NCBI GenBank assembly: GCA_002329645.1
Contig: DCTS01000022.1
Span: forward strand, 43,091-52,492
From: Lachnoclostridium sp. UBA1434
Lineage (GTDB): Bacteria; Bacillota; Clostridia; Lachnospirales; Lachnospiraceae
Length of the DNA stretch: 9,402 bases
Direction of reading: 5' to 3'
This document shows, one piece after another, positions 6,293 through 9,402 of this stretch; the first letter of the stretch is position 1, and every line of letters begins with the position of its first letter. A model generated the notes under the pieces. That model ran no database searches and was not told the DNA's origin. It worked only from the letters and a program-made list of their open reading frames with translations. A program made the translations under genes and the position numbers.

Positions 6293-6418
6293 ATTAAGAG
6301 AATTAGTAGGGTATAATCTTGAACTATGCCATAAAGCCGGAAGGCTAAAACCATGAGAGATAATCATATTATTGTACAAAAGAGCTTTCTGTAAGAACAT
6401 CAAAGGAGGAATATGAGG

Positions 6419-7114
6419 ATGCAGCATATTTTAATTGCTGATGATAATCGGGACATAACGGATATCTTATCTACATACTCGAAGATGGAAGGATTCGAAC
6501 CGCTTATAGCATGTGACGGTGAAGAAGCAATTAAGCTTTTTGACGAAAAGAATCCGGAGGTTGTACTGCTGGATGTCATGATGCCAAAGGTGGATGGCTA
6601 TGAAGTCTGCAGGAAGATAAGGAGCAAATCTAATGTGCCGGTAATTCTTATTACTGCAAGGGGCGAGGATTTTGACAAAATCATGGGTCTTGACATAGGA
6701 GCAGATGATTACATAGTAAAGCCCTTCAGTCCGAGAGAGGTAATGGCAAGGGTGAGAGCCGTTATGAGAAGGATGACAAAGGCTGCTAAAGAAAATGAAT
6801 CGGAGAATGTCATCAAAGTCAGCAATCTTGAAATAAATCTTGATGAATATACCTTACATATAGGAGGCAAGAAGATATCCTTAACGAAGAAGGAAATTGA
6901 AACCATGTGGACTCTTGCATCCAATCCCAACAAGGTATTTACACGTGACAACCTGCTGGACAGCTTATGGGGATTTGATTATTTCGGCGACAGCAGAACT
7001 GTAGATTCGCACATAAAAAGGCTTAGAGCAAAGCTTGATACTGAGGAGCATCCTTCCTGGACAATAAAGACCATATGGGGAGTGGGATACAAGTTTGAAG
7101 TAATCGACAGATAA
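6419..7114 (+). CDS. OmpR/PhoB-family response regulator
   Basis: Predicted 231 residues from the ATG at 6419, nine bases after GGAGG; the ATG at 6413 would be only three bases away. Residues about 1-118 are a complete receiver domain: acidic pocket Asp8-Asp9, phosphoacceptor Asp52 in VVLLDVMMP, Thr79 in LITARGED and Lys101 in DYIVKPF. Residues about 131-229 are a winged-helix DNA-binding domain with SLTKKEIETMWTLA, the recognition-helix region DSRTVDSHIKRLRAKL and the terminal hairpin TIWGVGYKFEV. It is phosphorylated by the kinase encoded 40 bases downstream and then binds tandem DNA half-sites as a dimer. The TGTCA-N6-TGTCA boxes in both upstream repeats are candidate targets. The stimulus is unknown; a PhoP-like role is possible but not shown. 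Confidence 0.95.
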   Translation: MQHILIADDNRDITDILSTYSKMEGFEPLIACDGEEAIKLFDEKNPEVVLLDVMMPKVDGYEVCRKIRSKSNVPVILITARGEDFDKIMGLDIGADDYIVKPFSPREVMARVRAVMRRMTKAAKENESENVIKVSNLEINLDEYTLHIGGKKISLTKKEIETMWTLASNPNKVFTRDNLLDSLWGFDYFGDSRTVDSHIKRLRAKLDTEEHPSWTIKTIWGVGYKFEVIDR

Positions 7115-7154
7115 ATCCCCTGCAGATTTTACCGAATATATAACAGGTGATATG

Positions 7155-8624
7155 ATGGCAAAAGAGAACAAGGTGCGAATTTATAACCGTCTGTTTTTTA
7201 AGCTGTATTTAAACTATGCAGTAATGCTGCTGGTTACGGCTGTTTTAATATGTCTTATTTTCATCAGGCTATATGAAGAAAATACAATGAACAATCATAA
7301 GATTCAGGCGGAGAATGATGCGGAAAGCTTCTCTAAGATGCTGACGGAGGATTTTATCAAGACAGGAAAGTACGATGAATTCCTGGTTTTTTACAACAGG
7401 CTTGTTAAATTTAACGGAATGGATATCTGGACCTTTTCAAATCCGTATGCCCTTACGCCCATGGACGAGCGAATGGCAACCAATTCCTATGAGGAGTTGG
7501 AGGAGTCGGAATACGAAGATCTGGTGAACAGGGCCTTTATGGGTGAGAAGGCGTACCGGAAGGACTATGACAATATTTATGAAAAGCAGATGTCAATAGT
7601 AGCGGCACCTATACACGATACCGGAGGGAATGTGGTCGGTGCTGTTCTTTTGCTTTCTTATGTGGAAGGGCAGAAGGATATTGTAAATGACAGCCTTAAG
7701 CTGATAGTCTTCAGCAGTGTAACCGCACTTGCAATATCCTTTATAATAGTGATTATATTTGCAACCGAGCTGTCCCTGCCGATTTCAAAGATGCGTGTTA
7801 CCGCTTTGGAGCTGGCGGCAGGCAATTATAACAGTAAAACGGGCATAAAACGGGAGGATGAAATAGGCGACCTTGCCAAGACAGTGGATATACTATCGGA
7901 AAAGCTCCTTGAGAATGAGATACAAAGAAAGAATATGGAGCAAATGAGGCTTGACTTCTTTTCCAACGTATCACATGAATTAAGGACACCGATAACAGTA
8001 CTCAGGGCATATACGGAAACTCTGGTGGACGGCGTTGTTCAGGACAAGGATACGCTTGCCCAATATTATGAAAGAATGCTTGCGGAATGCAAGAGCATGG
8101 AAAGGCTTGTAGGGGATCTTCTGCTCTTGTCAAAAATGCAGAATCCGGATTTTGCAATAGAAAAGGAGCCGGTCAATCTTATCCAGGTGTTCGACGACAT
8201 CATAAGAAGTGCCGGAGCCATAGCACAGAAAAAGAATATAAATATCGAGGTTAACAAGGATTGTCCGGTACTAATGATGCTTGGAGACTATGACAGACTG
8301 CGCCAGATGTTCATGGTCATTTTGGACAATGCGATAAAATTCTCTGATGAGAACAAGACCATACACATAAATTTAATAAAGAAGGACAAAATAATCGTAT
8401 CCATAAGGGATGAAGGAATAGGAATACACCCTGAGGATTTACAGCATATATTTGATAAATTCTATAAATCCAGTCTCGGGAAGAATTCTGGAGGCACCGG
8501 GCTGGGACTTGCAATATCCAGGCAGATAGCACAAAGGCATGGCGGTAAGATAGAGGTCAGCTCCGTTCAGGGAGAGGGCAGCACCTTTACATTTACATTC
8601 CCTCTTCTCGAAATGGAATTCTAA
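7155..8624 (+). CDS. Membrane sensor histidine kinase
   Basis: Predicted 489 residues; the ATG at 7155 is preferred because AGGTGA lies four bases before it and only one base before the ATG at 7152. Order of domains: transmembrane helix 14-39; extracytoplasmic sensor about 40-181 with a Cache/PAS-like last strand pair (VAAPIHDTGGNVVGAVLLLS); transmembrane helix about 182-204; HAMP 205-257; HisKA with the phosphorylated His274 in NVSHELRTPITVL; ATP-binding HATPase_c with the N box ILDNAIKFSDE (Asn392), G1 RDEGIGI, F box IFDKFYK and G2 SGGTGLGLAIS. All catalytic motifs are intact, so it should phosphorylate the regulator encoded just upstream. The HisKA sequence ELRTPITVLRAYTETLVDG resembles PhoR/ResE-type kinases, but the ligand of the sensor domain cannot be inferred. 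It has no terminator of its own before the 6S RNA promoter. Confidence 0.95.
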   Translation: MAKENKVRIYNRLFFKLYLNYAVMLLVTAVLICLIFIRLYEENTMNNHKIQAENDAESFSKMLTEDFIKTGKYDEFLVFYNRLVKFNGMDIWTFSNPYALTPMDERMATNSYEELEESEYEDLVNRAFMGEKAYRKDYDNIYEKQMSIVAAPIHDTGGNVVGAVLLLSYVEGQKDIVNDSLKLIVFSSVTALAISFIIVIIFATELSLPISKMRVTALELAAGNYNSKTGIKREDEIGDLAKTVDILSEKLLENEIQRKNMEQMRLDFFSNVSHELRTPITVLRAYTETLVDGVVQDKDTLAQYYERMLAECKSMERLVGDLLLLSKMQNPDFAIEKEPVNLIQVFDDIIRSAGAIAQKKNINIEVNKDCPVLMMLGDYDRLRQMFMVILDNAIKFSDENKTIHINLIKKDKIIVSIRDEGIGIHPEDLQHIFDKFYKSSLGKNSGGTGLGLAISRQIAQRHGGKIEVSSVQGEGSTFTFTFPLLEMEF

Positions 8625-8654
8625 GATATACCATGCAAATTTGCGATAAAAACC

Positions 8655-8683
8655 TTGAATTCGAGCGCATATTAAGTTATAAT
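8655..8683 (+). promoter_or_regulatory. Sigma-A promoter of the 6S RNA gene
   Basis: TTGAAT (8655-8660), a 17-base spacer and TATAAT (8678-8683) form a strong vegetative promoter placing the transcription start at about 8690, right where the 6S RNA closing stem begins. Confidence 0.88.
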
Positions 8684-8689
8684 AACATT

Positions 8690-8876
8690 AAAGAAATTCC
8701 TGAAATGTTCGATACTCCTGTGATTTTGAACCTACGTGATGTAATAAGGGAATCCTACATTTGTAAGTGGATGTCAGGCCGCCGTTTGCAGCGGAAGGCA
8801 GAAGCTTACATGCGGACACCCACCTAGCTTGGCTAGGAGTCAAAATACAGGAAACGGCATTTCGGGGTAATACAAA
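8690..8876 (+). ncRNA. ssrS: 6S RNA
   Basis: The RNA is about 185 nucleotides, the usual 6S length. The closing stem carries the classic pair of segments: CCTGAAATGTTCG near the 5' end (8699-8711) and CGGCATTTCGGGG near the 3' end (8855-8867), which pair and resemble E. coli 6S CUGAGAUGUUCG / GGCAUCUCGG. The next segments also pair: CTCCTGTGATTTTGA (8716-8730) with GTCAAAATACAGGAA (8839-8853). A large central bubble and a GC-rich apical stem-loop region (GGCCGCCGTTTGCAGCGG) complete the 6S architecture, which mimics open promoter DNA and sequesters sigma-A RNA polymerase, mainly in stationary phase. It has its own promoter and terminator. A 64-codon reading frame here is fortuitous. The exact ends are estimates. 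Confidence 0.92.
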
Positions 8877-8880
8877 GGAT

Positions 8881-8905
8881 AAAAAGCGGCCTTGGCCGCT
8901 TTTTT
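8881..8905 (+). terminator. 6S RNA terminator
   Basis: GCGGC (8886-8890) and GCCGC (8895-8899) form a tight GC stem extended by A5/T5 pairs, with a CTTG loop and six Ts (8900-8905). On the minus strand it also ends in Ts, so it may back up termination of nifH. Confidence 0.92.
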
Positions 8906-8910
8906 CTAAC

Positions 8911-8930
8911 AAAAAAATTCGTAAGAATTT
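8911..8930 (-). terminator. Weak AT-rich hairpin downstream of nifH
   Basis: On the minus strand AAATTC (8930-8925), loop TTAC and GAATTT (8920-8915) form a six-pair stem followed by four more Ts (8914-8911), starting about 35 bases after the nifH stop. It is weak alone but precedes the bidirectional GC-rich hairpin at 8881-8905. Confidence 0.45.
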
Positions 8931-8945
8931 CTTTGTTTAGGATAC

Positions 8946-8966
8946 AGCGGCTTTCAGCCGCTTTTT
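8946..8966 (+). terminator. Second GC-rich terminator downstream of 6S RNA
   Basis: AGCGGCT (8946-8952) pairs with AGCCGCT (8956-8962) around a TTC loop, followed by further Ts to 8966. It nearly repeats the arm sequence of the first terminator, so plus-strand transcription meets two GCGGC/GCCGC hairpins before entering nifH antisense. Its T-tract overlaps the nifH stop codon at 8965. Confidence 0.7.
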
Positions 8967-9402
8967 ATATACGATAATCATCCTTCAAAGATTCCATAAG
9001 CCCATATTCAAGTAAGATTTCTTCAAGTCGCTCCTGTGTCATTGGCTTGGGAATTGAAAAAAGGGTGTTTTGATCTATTGCTTTGGCAAGCCGGCGATAT
9101 TCTTCGGATTGTTGTGAGTCAGGAGCATATTCAATAACGGTTTTTCTGTTGATTTCAGCACGCTGTACCACATTGTCACGGGGAATGAAGTAAAGCAATT
9201 GTGTTTCCAATTCTGCGGAAAAAGCCCTAAGAAGGTCGATCTCCCGGTCGACGTTGCGGCTGTTGCAGATAATGCCTCCAAGCCGAACACCACCCTTTTG
9301 GGCATACCTTGCTATTCCTTTTGCTATGTTGTTGGCTGCATACAAGGACATCATCTCGCCGCTTGCCACAATATAGATTTCCTTGGCCTTTCCTTCACGA
9401 AT
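8965..9402 (-). CDS. nifH: Nitrogenase iron protein NifH (dinitrogenase reductase), C-terminal half
   Basis: The open frame runs off the right edge; the visible 145 residues begin IREGKAKEIYIVASGEMM, which is internal to the protein, so the start is outside. NifH is the homodimeric [4Fe-4S] ATPase that passes electrons to the nitrogenase catalytic component. Diagnostic segments are SGEMMSLYAANNIAKGI, GGVRLGGIICNSRNVDRE, YFIPRDNVVQRAEINRKTVI and IPKPMTQERLEEILLEYGLM near the C-terminus, the last typical of clostridial NifH. The family is usually about 270-290 residues. The Fe-S ligand cysteines and the nucleotide-binding P-loop lie upstream of the window and cannot be checked. The molybdenum form is most likely, but vanadium or iron-only paralogues are similar here. 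It is convergent with the 6S RNA gene, and no other nif gene is visible. Confidence 0.95.
   Translation of the reverse strand: MREGKAKEIYIVASGEMMSLYAANNIAKGIARYAQKGGVRLGGIICNSRNVDREIDLLRAFSAELETQLLYFIPRDNVVQRAEINRKTVIEYAPDSQQSEEYRRLAKAIDQNTLFSIPKPMTQERLEEILLEYGLMESLKDDYRI

Larger units (their letters stand above)
6202..6294. repeat. Direct repeat copy B (about 93 bases), upstream of the two-component genes
   Basis: Second copy of the repeat at 5064-5158, in the same orientation; the two starts are 1138 bases apart and enclose the whole methyltransferase gene. Copy B additionally has TTGACA (6256-6261), giving an imperfect palindrome GTGTCA (6217-6222) / TGACAC (6257-6262) that copy A has lost. 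Confidence 0.9.

Noticed and set aside
6297..6418. Possible cyclic-di-GMP (GEMM-I) riboswitch, suggested by AAAGCCGGAAGGCTAAAACC
   Set aside because: Only the small AGCC/GGCT stem resembles GEMM; the conserved GGGCAAACC, GAAA loop and GGGACGC parts are absent.
8633..8827. 64-codon open reading frame on the plus strand
   Set aside because: It overlaps the 6S RNA promoter and most of the 6S RNA itself, lacks a ribosome binding site and resembles no protein family.

Overview
The window reads as chromosome of an endospore-forming, low-to-moderate-GC member of the Firmicutes, most likely Clostridia, with nitrogen-fixation capacity. The signs are Firmicutes-style ribosome binding sites and promoters, a TPP-riboswitch-controlled ECF thiamine transporter gene, SpoIID-type sporulation proteins, a Gram-positive-style two-component pair, a 6S RNA gene and the C-terminal half of NifH. 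The species cannot be named from the sequence.

Layout, left to right. The last codons of a groL (GroEL) gene (+) end at 23 and are followed by a strong hairpin terminator. thiT (-) converges on that terminator; it has a near-consensus sigma-A promoter, a TPP riboswitch and a compact hairpin that hides its ribosome binding site. Upstream of thiT is a two-gene minus-strand operon (1082-3761) of tandem paralogues, each combining an N-terminal beta-rich region, a SpoIID-like peptidoglycan-cleaving domain and a C-terminal peptidoglycan-binding domain. Neither has a signal peptide, and the operon is preceded by a good match to a sigma-K (late mother-cell) promoter. A roughly 320-base gap then holds two hairpins with related arms, possibly the ends of a decayed insertion element.

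Next is a secreted protein with two Big_2 (Ig-like) domains (4081-4995, -), divergent from a homocysteine S-methyltransferase-family gene (5224-6156, +), then an OmpR-family response regulator and its sensor kinase (6419-8624, +). A direct repeat of about 95 bases occurs upstream of the methyltransferase gene (in the divergent gap) and again upstream of the regulator-kinase pair. Its perfectly conserved first 31 bases contain TGTCA-N6-TGTCA, an 11-base-period tandem half-site typical of OmpR/PhoB-family binding sites. The simplest reading is a small local regulon: the two-component system controls itself, the methyltransferase gene and perhaps the Big_2 gene.

The right end carries a well-supported 6S RNA gene (about 8690-8876) with its own promoter and two GC-rich hairpin terminators, convergent with nifH (-), whose 5' half lies beyond the window.
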